Source: Macrophomina tecta
Lineage: Eukaryota > Ascomycota > Dothideomycetes > Botryosphaeriales > Botryosphaeriaceae
NCBI GenBank assembly: GCA_024180945.1
Contig: JAKSGN010000043.1
Coordinates: 1,612,001 to 1,676,000, forward strand
Length of the DNA: 64,000 nucleotides
Direction of reading: 5' to 3'
Shown here: one piece after another, positions 32,901 through 44,711 of the stretch
How the letters are laid out: the number at the start of each line of letters is the position of its first letter
Position numbering within the stretch: position 1 is the first letter of the stretch
The notes under the pieces: model-generated
What the model was told of the DNA's origin: nothing
Database searches by the model: none
Seen by the model: only the letters and a program-made list of their open reading frames with translations
Made by a program: the position numbers and the translations under genes

Positions 32901-33500
32901 CGTTTGACGTCGCGAGGCGGCGCTGCGGGTTTGCAGCGAGGTCAAGAGCCTCCACGCCACGGCACGACGGCCATGCAGAGCGACAGCGAGGTGAAGCGTG
33001 GCGGGCGCAGGGCAAACGGGCGGGAGTAGCGGTCCCGTTGGAGCGCCACCTCACGAAATGAGCCCCGTTTGAGTTTTGCCGAACCCCTTTCGGGCAAGTG
33101 GCGCTCGTCCAGATCCCGCCCAGTGCTCAAGAATTTCCTTTTGCGGCTGCACCTTGCGAGTGTTTAGTGCGCAGCTGAACGCCACTCCTGCTCCCAGCGC
33201 TACAGCCGTCTATACCGCGTGCCAGCCCTTTTGCGCGGCGGCGCCCTTCTGCGGTCCCGCTCCCGTAAGCCACTCCTTTTCCAGCAACGCTGCAAAGCTA
33301 AACGCTATTCCGAGTGCCCGCTGTGGCCAGCCCGGAGACCCGACGGAGATGAGACCAGGACAGCTCAACACCACAGCGCTTGACGCCGCGCTCCCGGTGA
33401 GCGTGCAGATCTTGGGAAACAATGGTCTTGATCGAGCGAGGATTGCGACCCGCTCTGTGCTCCGCTTCCCGAGCAGCTACTCCGGGCACCGCAGCGGGAC
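32901..33500. other. spacer upstream of the secreted protein gene
   Basis: Low stop density allows long open frames, but none has motifs. It includes a structured inverted repeat at 33041-33106. Confidence 0.4.
33041..33106. repeat. 66-bp nested inverted repeat
   Basis: GAGCGCCAC at 33041-33049 is perfectly complementary to GTGGCGCTC at 33098-33106. Inside lie two small hairpins, CTCA/TGAG at 33050-33062 and CCGAA/TTCGG at 33079-33093. The layout resembles a multi-branched RNA fold, but it has no tRNA A or B box. Confidence 0.5.
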
Positions 33501-33506
33501 TATAAA
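33501..33506 (+). promoter_or_regulatory. TATA box of the secreted protein gene
   Basis: TATAAA (context GACTATAAAGT) lies 123 bp upstream of the start codon. A C/T-rich leader follows. It is one of the clearest TATA boxes in the window and suggests a regulated, strongly expressed gene. Confidence 0.6.
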
Positions 33507-33628
33507 GTCTGAGGAGCCAGCGGCCATGAGGAACCCATCATCGCTCGATCCAGTCTCTCACTTACCAAGCCTCGCTCTTTCAGCCCTCCTTCCAGACACT
33601 CCTTGTCTTCTTCCATACACCTTCCAAA

Positions 33629-34314
33629 ATGAAGTTCTTCGCCGCCGCCGCCGCCGCGCTTTCCGTCCTTTCCATGGGCGTGTTCGCTGCCCCTACCGCC
33701 TCTGAGGCTGGTGTTTACAATGGCCTCGAGGCTCGCTCCGGCGAGGTTACCGTCTGCAGTGTTTTGACCGACCTGCACGCCCAGATCCAGATCCACACCG
33801 GCCGCATCAACGCAACCTATGTCGGCCAGTCCCAGTCCGCCCTCACCCAGATCCAGAAGACCACCTGCGTGTCCACCGTCAAGGTCGAGCTGAGCGCCAT
33901 CGCCGACATTGTCACTTCCGCTACCACCAAGTTGCACGGATGCAGCAAGGCCGGTGCCGAGACCGACGTCATCATCAGCCTGATCGTCAAGATTGTCTTC
34001 GAGATTGTTTGCACCATCAACGGCGTTGTCGCCTACCTTGGAGCTTGTGAGTCCAGATCTCCCCGAAATCCTGCCTACAGACGCCGTCTAACACACGCAA
34101 AGCCGCCCTGCTCCTCCTCAACTTCACCATCAACCTCGTCATCAACGTCCTGGGCAGCCTTCTCCTTGCTGTGGAGGGTATTGTTGCCGGTGTCCTTGCT
34201 GTCGCCTGGGGTCTCGTCTCCGGTGTCCTTGGCCTCGTCCTCCCCGGCGTTGGCTCGCTCTTCATCGGCCTCGGAAACACTCTCCACGGCGAGTGCGGCT
34301 GTGTCAGCCAGTAA
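33629..34314 (+). CDS. small secreted protein with hydrophobic Gly/Val/Leu-rich tail
   Basis: Exons 33629-34046 and 34103-34314 encode 209 residues. A classical signal peptide (MKFFAAAAAALSVLSMGVFA, then APTAS) is followed by a predicted soluble segment with one N-glycosylation site (NATY) and four Cys. A second half of alternating hydrophobic stretches (ALLLLNFTINLVINVLGSLL and LAVAWGLVSGVLGLVLPGVG) follows, and the protein ends ECGCVSQ. There are six Cys after the signal peptide. The 56-bp intron sits between the two halves. I do not recognise a named family. It could be a membrane-active or hydrophobin-like surface protein, or an effector candidate; this is inference. It adjoins the decayed accessory region. 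Confidence 0.85.
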
Positions 34315-35801
34315 ACACGCTACCACTTCCAGCTTCTGGCTGATACATGCGCCGGAGGATGGCAGGAACGAAGGAGTCAGCGCTGTGGAGGGAGAGCTCT
34401 CGGGTTTTCAGGATACATTCCGACACTGGTTCCGGTCATCACGGTCTTTACTAAATTTGCGCTCGGAATGTAATGTTCATATAGACAAATCTTTGGTCGT
34501 AGAAGACGACAAAGCAGTACATTAATGGTAATCGATTTGAGCCCCATATCCATGGAGAGATGATAGCAAGTGACATGACATCTGAGAGGTGCCGACACTA
34601 AGCGTCGGGTGGTGACTCGCACGCCGGCTATAAGAGTTTAGTGGTGGGTCGTGCAAGAGCACCTGGGAACAACCGGCAGTGCATTGGAGGATTAGCCCGG
34701 AATCTAGTGTTAATGTTTTGTCCTTGGTACGTGCATCGAGTCGAATGCTTCAACTCCATACGGGGAAGGGTATTGCAGTATCTTGGGCTGTAGCCCCGCA
34801 GCTCTGCGTCCAAGTTCGAGTACCATAGAATATTCAGTGGAAGATGACTTGCATTCTAAGGTTCCTGAAGAATGCGCACGTGTCCTTCACCGGTGGAAAC
34901 ACTCCTCACACTCTTCCTCGTACCGGATTCGCAACCGATCCACAACCTTCTGCTTTCTTCTAATCCCCAAACCAGCCCCGATCCATATCACCGACCTTCT
35001 GAAGTACATGTGTGATAGGCCGATGTCGACATCCGGCGGTTCGATCAGCTCGACCTTCATTTCACACGCCTGGTGCCCTCTCCTCTCGCAGTGCCTGACC
35101 AAGTAGCAGCGATAACTGCATAACTTTATCCTGGACTCAATGTGGTTGCAAGGGAATTCGTAATCCGTTCTCCTGCACATATTCGACTCTCCTTCCAGAG
35201 ATGCTGTTCCCCTGGTTCTCAGTGCTGTGATTTGCTCTTCTTGCAGGGCGCATACCCACATTAGTGGCCGGGACTAGTAATCCGCGTCTTGGGGGAAGAT
35301 GCCGCCGATTCTTAAAGCTGGCTGAGCACACAGGCTTCAAGCGGCGCAAAATGCGACGAGGCGCCTTGGTATATGGCTAGAAGGGATGCAGGGCTGATAT
35401 AGGGGAAATATGATTGGAGGGAGGAGACCTGCCAGGCACGGCCATCTTATATCTCGGGAAACGCCCATACTTGGTGTCGCGTGAGCCTAACGGGCGCTGT
35501 GGATGACAGGAATGAAGACCGAGCAGCATGCGCGCAGCGGTGAGCAGGCGGAACAGACAAGACTACGCCGAGCATGACCAGCAAATGGGTCCTGTGATGG
35601 TCGGCGCGTGGCCGCCAAGGGAGGATCGGCGCAGCTCCCGCCAAAGCCACCTCCGCAACTTGACCTACAACAACACCCGGCATGCCACCCCTCTAAATCA
35701 CCTGCGGCCTGCACCTCTCCGCAGTCTCACCCATCGCGCACATCATCCTCCACACCTTCCACACGGTCGATCCGCACCCACGCAAACGCAAACACCCCAC
35801 C
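34315..35801. other. intergenic between secreted protein and alkaline phosphatase genes
   Basis: 1.5 kb with no supported gene. The last 100 bases before the phosphatase start are C-rich leader. I see no repeat or transposon. Confidence 0.5.
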
Positions 35802-37632
35802 ATGGCGCGCCCGCTGCTGTCGCAGCGCCCGTCGTCGGAGCACTCCAACGACCGCGATCTCGCCGAGGAAGATGCCCTGCTTACCGGTGAGCGGACCGGC
35901 AAACACGACGAGCAGCCCCAGAGTGTATGGAAGCGATGGCGAGAGATTGGGCTGCTCGCCTGGGCCCTGATAGCGACCGCAGTGGTCATTGTGCTGGCCG
36001 TCGTGTACCAGAAACAATCGACTGCGAAGCACCCCAGCTCGACGCCATCGGGCAAGCGCAACCTCATCTTCATGGTCTCCGACGGTATGGGCCCGACCTC
36101 GCTGTCGCTGACCCGCAGCTTCAAGCAGTACGAGAATGCCGAGCCGTGGGACGACACTCTGATCCTGGACCAACACTTGATCGGACAGTCCCGCACCCGC
36201 TCCTCGAGCAGCTTGGTCACCGACTCTGCCGCTGGTGCAACGGCCTTTTCCTGCGGCTTTAAGAGCTACAATGGCGCCATCTCCGTACTGCCCGACCACT
36301 CTCCCTGCGGCACCGTGCTGGAGGCCGCGAAGCGTGCCGGCTATATGACCGGTCTGGTCGTGACCACCCGCATTACCGATGCCACTCCCGCCTGCTTCGC
36401 CGCACACGTCCACATGCGCTCGGAGGAGGACCGTATTGCTGAGCAGATGGTTGGCGACTACCCGCTCGGTCGTGTTGTCGACCTCATGCTCGGCGGCGGC
36501 CGCTGCCACTTCCTGCCTAACTCCACCGACGGCTCGTGCCGCGAGGACGACAAGGACATTGTTGCGTTGGCAAGGGAGGAATACGGCTTCAACTACATTG
36601 ACAGCCGCAAGGGATTCGATGGCCTCAATCTGGGCAGCGCCGTGAAGCTCCCTCTTCTTGGGCTCTTCGCCGACACTGATATTCCCTATGAGATCGACAG
36701 GAGGAACGAGGGTGATATCTATCCATCCCTCGATGAGATGGCTCGCACTGCCATGAAGGCCTTGAGTGCTGCCACCAAGGACAGCGAGAAGGGTTTCTTC
36801 CTCATGATCGAAGGCAGCAGGATTGACCATGCCGGCCATGCTAATGATCCGGCCGCCCAGGTCCACGAAGTCCTAGCGTACGATAAGGCCTTCGCCAGCG
36901 TTCTTGAATTCCTCGAGGAGGACGAAACCGAGGGCGTCATGGTCAGCACCAGCGACCACGAGACTGGCGGCCTCGCCGCCGCAAGGCGTAAGTGCACATC
37001 CACCCTTGCATCATGAACCTCCCACCACTAACTCCTCATCAGAACTCCACTCGTCCTACCCCGAATACCTCTGGTACCCGGGTGTCCTCGCCAACACCTC
37101 TCACTCGGCCGAGCGCCTGGGCCAAAACTATCATAAATTCCTCGCTACCAACCCCTCGACCGAGCAGACGGTGGCATGGGTGCGCTCCGCGCTCTCGGAC
37201 GGGCTCGGCATCCACGACCCGTCGAACGATGAGGTGGGCGACCTGGTCTCGCACCCGGACACGTCCCCTTACACCTTCGCCGACATGGTCAGCCGGCGCA
37301 GCCAGACGGGTTGGTCGACGCACGGCCACTCAGCCGCCGACGTCAACATCTTCGCCTCAGACTCGGGCGCCGCCGCCCCGCTCGTCGGCAACCACGAGAA
37401 CACCGAGGTCGGCGAGTTCCTGCGCGACTATCTCGGCGTCGACGTGCACGCCATCACCAAGGAGCTCCGTGAGAAGGGCGTCGGTCACGACACGGTTAGC
37501 GCTACCGGCGAGACGGTCTCGTGGATGGGCAAGCTGCCCGAGAAGGGCGAGAGACTGGATGGCCAGGACCACTTGGACCATTACCACGGCGATTTTAAGA
37601 AGCACAAGAGGTGCGAGATTTGCGGCATGTGA
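35802..37632 (+). CDS. PHO8: vacuolar alkaline phosphatase
   Basis: Exons 35802-36987 and 37043-37632 encode 591 residues. There is no cleavable signal. Residues about 49-69 (LLAWALIATAVVIVLAVVY) form a signal anchor, the type II topology of yeast Pho8. The phosphatase domain has the metal ligand Asp94 in MVSDGMGPTS, the nucleophile Ser142 in VTDSAAGATAF, FFLMIEGSRIDHAGHANDP with further metal ligands, and SDHETGGLA. The last zinc His lies in GWSTHGHSAADV. The family hydrolyses phosphomonoesters at high pH in the vacuole and is commonly phosphate-regulated. The C-terminus ends EICGM after a His/Lys-rich stretch. No defects were seen. Confidence 0.95.
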
Positions 37633-38197
37633 AGGCGTTTTTAAGAAAAGAGGGGGGAAGGAGCGATTCTGGCAGTAGATTTTTCTGAGAGCGATTCGTC
37701 TTCATTCCGGGCGACCGGATCTTGGGTGGGTAAGGAGTTTCCGGGTATGTAGTTTCCGGGTATGTAGTTTCTGTCTCGTTTCTGTATTTGTGCTGCGTGC
37801 CAAGATGTGTCAGTTGGTCTGGCACCTGGGCTGCCATATATCGTATTTACCGCTGAAGCTATCATTTTCGCGAATCGGTTTAGATTTAAAGCAAGACCAG
37901 GGCAGATACTTGAATTTGAAGAGAACCTAGAATCCGATTGGTTCATTTCATCTGAGCCACCGTGGTATATATTTTGCATGCAAATGAAGTCATGAAGTCT
38001 TCGAATCCTCCCAGCGAGAAACTTTTGATACATGCCGCCAATCAAATCGAACGCCTTCGCTATGCAAGCTGAACTAACCGTTACCTAAATGCAATAAAGA
38101 AACGTGGACCAGATCAAGGGACCAGGAGCGCACAAGATGAACCAATAGGGCAAGTCTAGGGTAGAACTTGGTTCGCCCGCGGCGGAGATGTTCGCAG
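37633..38197. other. convergent 3' flanks
   Basis: 3' regions of two convergent genes. It includes a 15-bp tandem repeat at 37736-37770; nothing else was recognised. Confidence 0.5.
37736..37770. repeat. 15-bp tandem repeat, 2.3 copies
   Basis: The unit AGTTTCCGGGTATGT occurs twice in tandem, then AGTTT begins a third copy. It lies about 100 bp past the phosphatase stop codon. Confidence 0.9.
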
Positions 38198-39309
38198 CTA
38201 CGGCGCCACTTTTAGCCACTCATCGAAGTAGGCGCAATTGCTAGCGCTGACGGGCCCGCCCTCCTCGCACAGGTTGAAGACGGGGCAGCGGCCGCAAGGG
38301 GCCTGGGTCAGGCCGTTGCCGTAGCCCTCGGCGACCTCGGCGTCAGTGGCGGCGTCCATGGCGCCGCGCACACTGCGGTACCCCATGGCCCCAATGCGCT
38401 CCAGCTTGCCGTCGAAGACCATGTTTTCCAGGAGCGAGCGCAGGTCCATCTCGCGGATGACGACGCCCTCGATGACACCGGACTTTTCAATGAACTCGAG
38501 TATGGAGGTGGCGGTCGGGTAGTTGCGGTAGCCGGGCGCATGTGGGAGGAGAGGGCCGCCGTTGCGGCCCAGGGCTGGACGGTACTTGGGGGGTTCGGGG
38601 GCGTTGTTGGCGCCGCTGCGCTGAACCTGTTCCTTCTTTCTCCTGATGTCGGCCTTCGAGACGTGCTGGGGCTTCTGCTCTACCCAGCTGTTCTGCTCGA
38701 CAAAGTTGAGAATCACGGTCGAGATCTGCTCGATAAGCTCGATGTCCAGCTCGCCGTCGGTGTGCCACGGGCCGCCGCTGACTTCCTCGGAGGGCGTTAG
38801 GTGGGCCAGCATGTAAATCTTGCGACCTGGGTGCTTGACCGAGGTGATGGACTTGACCAGGCGCTTGCCCTCCAGCGACTTCAGGGCCTTATTGATGACG
38901 GTCTGGTGGAAGTTTGTCTTGGCCTTGATCGTGCGCGTCCACATGCCCTGGTCCTCGGCCGACGAGATGTGCGAGTACACCAACCGCTCGTTCGGGTCCA
39001 TGCTACGGAGCCTGCAGGGATCCAAAGTCAGCGCACCCGGCCCTTTGCCTCTTTTGTGCTTGTGTCTGCCAGATTGACGTACTTTGCGGCATCTTCGCGA
39101 GTGCGTAATCTCCAGCAGATGACGCGGTCCCAGGTGTTGCTGCCCCTCTCCATCAGCTCGAACAGGTGGGCGTCGACGAGCTCCTGGCATATCTGGACCA
39201 GCTCGTCAACATCCTTGGCAATGTTGAACAGCGAGAGGTCTTCTTGGAAGAAGATGGTGCCGGGGCTGCGCTCAGCGCACTTGTCGTAGAGCTGGTCCTT
39301 TTTCGACAT
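38198..39309 (-). CDS. RPC34: RNA polymerase III subunit RPC6 (C34)
   Basis: Exons 39309-39083 and 39011-38198, with a 70-bp intron, encode 346 residues. The N-terminal winged helices (ICQELVDAHLFELMERG and ERLVYSHISSAEDQGMWTRT, KTNFHQTVINKALKSLEG) are typical of the subunit that helps Pol III open promoters and contact TFIIIB. Near the C-terminus Cys residues in CGRCPVFNLC and NCAYFDEWL match the iron-sulphur binding motif known in the human orthologue. Filamentous-fungus members carry a linker such as RRKKEQVQRSG between the halves. It works in the nucleus on tRNA and 5S genes. The start is 1.7 kb from the divergent permease. Confidence 0.95.
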
Positions 39310-41039
39310 TGCGGCGGGTTTGGGTCGGTGACAGTGGGCGGGTATGCGTCTGGGGGGGTGTTCGGCGCGTGCGAGTAAGGCTGTAGGGGGCGAGGGCTAT
39401 CTTTCGACCATGGAGAAAGGCGGCGGCGGCGGACGGGGTGGCGAGGACACGAGCTGTGGGCGAGGAGTCACGGCGAGGCAGATGAGATGCGATTACTTCT
39501 GGGCTGCTCCCCGCCGCGCAGCGATGGAAATTCGTCGCGCACAGGCCCAGTCTGGGCGGTCAGCAGCGGCAGATCGGCGGCTGCTGCTCGAGGGCGCCGA
39601 CAACAGTAACGCAGCCCCGCCAAACCACCAGGCACGAATTGCGCTGCTTTTCCGTGCGCCTGGAGCCAATCCAACATGCCGAAGTCCGCGGCGCCGTCGT
39701 ATTTACTCTTCCACGCTAAGACCGAACGGTATCGAGGAAGTTCCTGTTCTGTGTCCATCCGACGCGGCAGCCTTTTAATCTCTACATGTCCTGTTTCATC
39801 TCGTCAATAACCTTTGATTATTAGGTCCATCCTTGCGCGATACAACGGCCAGCAGGGAAGGCAAGGCTGTCGGGGGATGAACGGGACCAGGATCGGCGCA
39901 TCTTTCTTCGACAGCACGTCAGACAAGCCGCAAACGAAGCCAGCTGGCTGCCCTGTCTGCTGAGGAGATGGCGATGGTAGATGATGCGCGGCCCCGGACG
40001 TTGTTCCGCAGACAGCTGCACCGAGAGCAACGGGCATGATCTGCAGACGGAGAGCGCGTCCTCGACCGGGTCACCAACCGGGCGTGCGGGATTGATGCAG
40101 TGGAGAGCGGCAGCAGGACCGGGGCGTGCGCTGGATCGCCCCCTGGGTACACGGACAGCGCCGGAGGGGGGCGGCGGTCGGCACCTGGGCGACCTTCCGA
40201 CTCAATGACAGCAGCCATGACAGCAGCAGCGTGGGATGCTCGTAACGAGCCGGCCGCCGCCGAATCGGTGGTTGGACGAGGCTTCGAGGCGCAGAGATAG
40301 GACATGCCCGATTGGGGATTCGTCGGCCGAGCGAGAGCGGATCGCGGCCTCGATAAGCGACGCAGCACCTCGCTCTGCTTGCCAGCAAACGAGACGGGCC
40401 CCCTTCCTACGCCACATGGGGCCCTGCCGAGCCTGCGAGATGCTTGGGAGCCGGACAAGCATTCCCTGCGAAGCTTGCATGGGCGGCAGGCGGGCCTGCC
40501 GCTAGACGACGAAGTCCGGCACGTCAAACGGGCCTGCCAGGCTTGCTGAACCTTATCGCATGCGCGCCACCGCCAGGCGCATCAGCCCGACTGTTGCGGC
40601 GCTCTCTGCGAGCCCTCGCTCTGCTGCTCTCCCCCGCCGTGTCCTCTCGCCCGCCAGTCACGCACAGCGCACGCGGCTATGCCCACCCGCCCGACGGCGT
40701 GGAACATCCCTATCTCTCCGGCCTCCACTGCCGGCTGTGTTTCCTCTTCCTGCTAGCCCGTCAGCCCGCCAACCAGCGGACACGCCCCGGGCTGGCCCTG
40801 GACCACCCCAAAACGCGAATCTGCTGATCTGCAGCCGGCTCTCGGCCTTATCAGTCGTTGCGCGAGAAAAGTTCGCCCCGGCTGATATATTATCGTAGTG
40901 CTGTCCGCGCCGTTTGATGGCTGTCGTGTGCCTCCCTGCCATCAGTCCCCCTACCCTTCCCAAAACTCAATTCCCGAAGACTAAACTCCTTCGCGGAGCT
41001 TCGGCAGAGCCCAGCTTCCCCATTCTTGCCGCATCTGCC
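39310..41039. other. GC-rich gene-free island upstream of two divergent genes
   Basis: About 1.7 kb, mostly very GC-rich from 39.4 to 40.85 kb, with overlapping open frames on both strands and no recognisable protein. The segment next to 41040 is a plausible leader for the permease. Confidence 0.5.
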
Positions 41040-42981
41040 ATGGAGTACGTCGACGTCGAGAAGCGCGGCGCTGATGCCGAGGTGTCCTCCGGCTCCTCCA
41101 ACCACAAGGCTCCCCCGGGCGTCGTCACCGCTGAAGATGGTGCTGTGCCTGGAGAGAGCTTCGCCTATGGCAATTCCCTCTATGCCAAGATCCAGAGGCT
41201 TGCTGGCCGCTTCAACATTGAGCAGAGAGGCATTGAGCGGGTGCCCGAAAATGAGCGCAACGACACCTCTCTCCTGAATGTTGGCACCATGGTAATACCA
41301 TCTTCGTGTTCTCTGACGCCCCCAAGTGACTGATTCAATTCGTAGTGGCTTTCTGCCAACATGGTCGTCAGTTCCTTCGCCATCGGCTTGCTGGCCAAGT
41401 CCCTCTTCTACCTGGGTGTTGCTGATGCCATGATCGTCTGCCTGTTCTTCAACATCCTCGGCATCCTTCCCGTCTGCTTCTTCTCCTCGCTGGGCCCCGT
41501 CTTCGGATTGCGTCAGATGGTGCTCTCCAGGTTCTGGTTTGGGTGGTGGGGCGTGAAACTCAGTAAGCATGCGTGCAACCTCGCACAACACGCAGGGCGT
41601 ACTGACCTGTGACCAGTTGCCTGCTTCAATGTTTGCGCCTGCATTGGCTGGTCTGCTGTAAATTCCATCGTCGGCGCCGAGCTGATTCACGCCGTCAACG
41701 ATGACGTTCCTGGATGGGCCGGCATAGTCATCATTGCCATCTGCACCTTTTTCGTCACTCTCTTCGGCTATAAGGTCGTTCACGCATACGAATTCTGGTC
41801 ATGGATCCCGACCTTCATCATCTTTCTGATTGTCCTCGGTACCTTTGCTCACAGCGGCGCCTACGTTCACATCCCCTGGGAGACCGGAAAGTCAGAGATG
41901 GGCGGCGTCCTGAGTTTCGGTGTTACTGTGTACGGCTTTGCCACTGGCTGGGCCAGTTACGCTGCCGATTACACCGTCTATCAGCCCTCGACCCAGAGCC
42001 GCCGTAAGGTTTTCTTGTCAACCGCTTGCGGCTTGCTCTTCCCGCTGCTATTCACCGAGATGCTGGGAATTGCGGTCATGTCCGCCACCGCCATTAACGG
42101 CGGTGACAACAGGTACCAGGCTGGTTACGACTCCGCTGGTACTGGTGGTCTGCTTGCGGCTGTTCTGTTCCCTCCGCTTGGTGGCTTCGGCAAGTTCTGC
42201 TTGGTCATCCTGGCTCTGTCCATCATCGCCAACAACTGTAAGTCAACCACCACACCAATTCATGGACTATTATCTGATTGAAATGCATTTATAGGTCCCA
42301 ATATCTATAGTCAGTTCCGACTTCTCTGCATATAAAGGAGCTCGTTAACTGACGATAAATTCCAGGTATCGCTCTCACAGTGCAGGTATTTGGTCGCTGG
42401 GCACAAGCCGTCCCCCGCCCGATCTGGACGCTTCTCGGGACCGGCGTATACATCGGAATTGCTATCCCCGGCTACTCTCACTTTGAGACCGTTCTTGAAA
42501 ACTGTAGGTGCATTAAGCGTTGCGCGTTTGTCGGGATCCGGGTTGGAAAGTGACCCCTTTGGGACGACTACTTCAACTGCGCACAAATAACCCATTTGCC
42601 TTAATCAGGATCCAATGCACGATGAGGACTAACGTGGAAACCCGCACAGTCATGAACTTTATCGGCTACTGGCTCTCCATCTACGAGGGCATCGCCCTGA
42701 CCGACCACTTCCTCTTCCGCCGCGGCACCGGCGGCTACGTCCCCGAGCACTACGACCAGCCCTCCAAACTGCCACCCGGTATCGCCGCCGTCCTCGCCTT
42801 CGGCTTCGGCGTCGCCGGCATGGTTACCGGTATGTCGCAGACCTGGTACGTCGGCAAGATTGCCCTGCACGCTGGCGAGGCCCCCTTCGGCGGTGACGTC
42901 GGCTTCGAACTCGGCTTCGCCTTCGCCGCCGTCAGCTACGCCGTGCTGCGCAACATTGAGTTGAGAGTGTTCGGCAGGTAG
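41040..42981 (+). CDS. NCS1 purine-cytosine permease (Fcy2-like)
   Basis: Six exons (41040-41291, 41346-41562, 41617-42237, 42295-42309, 42366-42503, 42650-42981) encode 524 residues. Exon 4 is only 15 nt (CPNIYS region). The N-terminal tail is hydrophilic and contains RFNIEQRGIERVPENER, the signature stretch before helix 1 of fungal Fcy2-type permeases. Helices follow: FAIGLLAKSLFYLGVADAM, GWSAVNSIVGAELIHAVND, FGVTVYGFATGWASYAADYT and so on. NFIGYWLSIYEGIALTDHFL, which is diagnostic for the C-terminal half of NCS1 proteins, is present. These are proton symporters for cytosine, adenine, guanine or related compounds in the plasma membrane; the exact substrate is not readable. All splice joints keep the frame. 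Confidence 0.93.
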
Positions 42982-44711
42982 GGCGTACCAAGGCCGAACG
43001 GTTGGCCAGAGAGGTGTAGGGTAGGATGTACAGAGGCGATGATGTATAATACGGAGGAAAAAGTATATGCTTGCTTTATACATGGTTGGAGGCTACAATT
43101 ATACCCGATTCGTATATTCATGGTGGAATTCTGACAATGACAACGGCTTCGAACATTGCGACATGGGCCTACTGTGGGGACTTTAAGCAGTCGTCCGGAC
43201 GAATGCTTCATCTCGCCACAGAGGCTATAGCTCCGTTGACGTATCATTCGATGTGAAACTTCACGTGCCGAGTTATAATTATTACGCAGCTTGCCTTCAT
43301 CCCTTCATGCGTCTTCAATCGGTAAGCAAGCGATGGGTGTCTGAGCGACTGCTTCAAACAGGGACGGATGGTCAGACTTCCCACTTTTAAAAGGCAGGCA
43401 CATGCTCCGACTACAGCACATATGCAGGCTGAGTGAATGAAAACAGAAATGACATGTTGCTATTGGGGATTGGAACAGTTGCCCAAGGCTGACGCGTACG
43501 CAGATCTATCACGATCGTTTCCTTATCAGTGCATCAAATTCCATGCTAAGTTGGATAATGATGCCAGCAGACCAGGCTTCTGAACTCCCGCAATTTTACG
43601 GGCCGTCCAACATCACGTTATGTCTGTGGATGCGTGTTAATACATGCCTCATACCCGCGGGCGGATCACCCCATCACTTCGCGTCCCCATACCACTTACT
43701 CCCTTGTGCACACCGAGAATCCAGAAACAAGGTCCAATATGCGAAAAGGCGAGGCATCGCCTGCTCTTAAATAACTTGAGGCCTGGTCGGTTATCGGTCA
43801 TTGAGTCAGTGGTCATTGAGCTGACGTCCATGGGAGCGTCATGCCGCCGGACATCCATCTCTGCCTCGTACCACTAACGACTGCCCTTCTCCCTAAGCAA
43901 GCGTATCTAGAGCATCAATGAGCAAATTGGAGACGAATATGGGATGGAGAGGAATAACATACTGATTTCAACGCGGGCAACATTATCTACCGGCAAATGC
44001 CTTCTTTGATTCTTCCTCAATCAACATCATAATCCAAGCCTCTCTCTCAATGGCTGGGAAACGTCAAAAAACAGAGCAAGCAACCGTTGTGTGTATAATG
44101 CGCAAATAGCAATCTTACAATATCAACCTTCCTCCCACGTCTGCGAATCCGAGAAAGAAAAAGAGACACCCGATGACTCATAAATCGCACGACGCGCGCT
44201 GCGTCCTTGCGTTACCACAGAAATAACAAGAGAAAAAAGGCTTCGAAGGAAAAGGTATAGAAGCCGTGTGCAGACAATCGCTGCTCTGAAAGCAGTAGAA
44301 GAGGAAAGAAAGCATGGTCCCGCGTACCATCGGGAAGGGAATCTCGGGACGGAATACTCAGGAGCACGAACTCGACCACTACGGAAATCAATGCAGCAGA
44401 GAGGTATCAAAATACAGGTCGAATAAAGCCCGCCGCACATTAATGGGCTCCGAGGACGGGCATAGAAATAGAAGAAAACCCACCCGCAAGAATGTGAATG
44501 CCAGCGCCACCAAACCCACTCGCGCTGAAAATGCTAGCAGAGCCGCCTTGTGTCTCGATAACTGGAAGGTAAACAAAAAAATGTTCGACGGAAACGGAAG
44601 CCGACGTAGCTCTTTGGCACGTTCTGCATGTCGGGAAAGATTCCTAAAAAAGAACGCAATATGACTCCTCGTGGAGAAGCACAGAACGGAAGACAATGAA
44701 AACGGAGGCGC
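42982..44711. other. 1.7-kb gene-free stretch
   Basis: Convergent 3' flanks of the permease and Spa2 genes. Fairly AT-rich with A-rich tracts; no gene or element was supported on either strand. Confidence 0.5.

Noticed and set aside
32901..33061. Continuation of the open frame past the dipeptidase relic
   Set aside because: Similarity to dipeptidases ends near 32890; the rest is open by composition only.
33076..33705. 209-codon plus-strand frame over the secreted-protein promoter and start
   Set aside because: It runs out of frame across the secreted-protein gene, which has a clear signal peptide, splice site and TATA box.
34790..34830. B-box-like GTTCGAGTAC
   Set aside because: There is no A box, anticodon arm or acceptor pairing at the right distance.
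37990..38010. B-box-like CTTCGAATCC
   Set aside because: No upstream A box or cloverleaf can be drawn.
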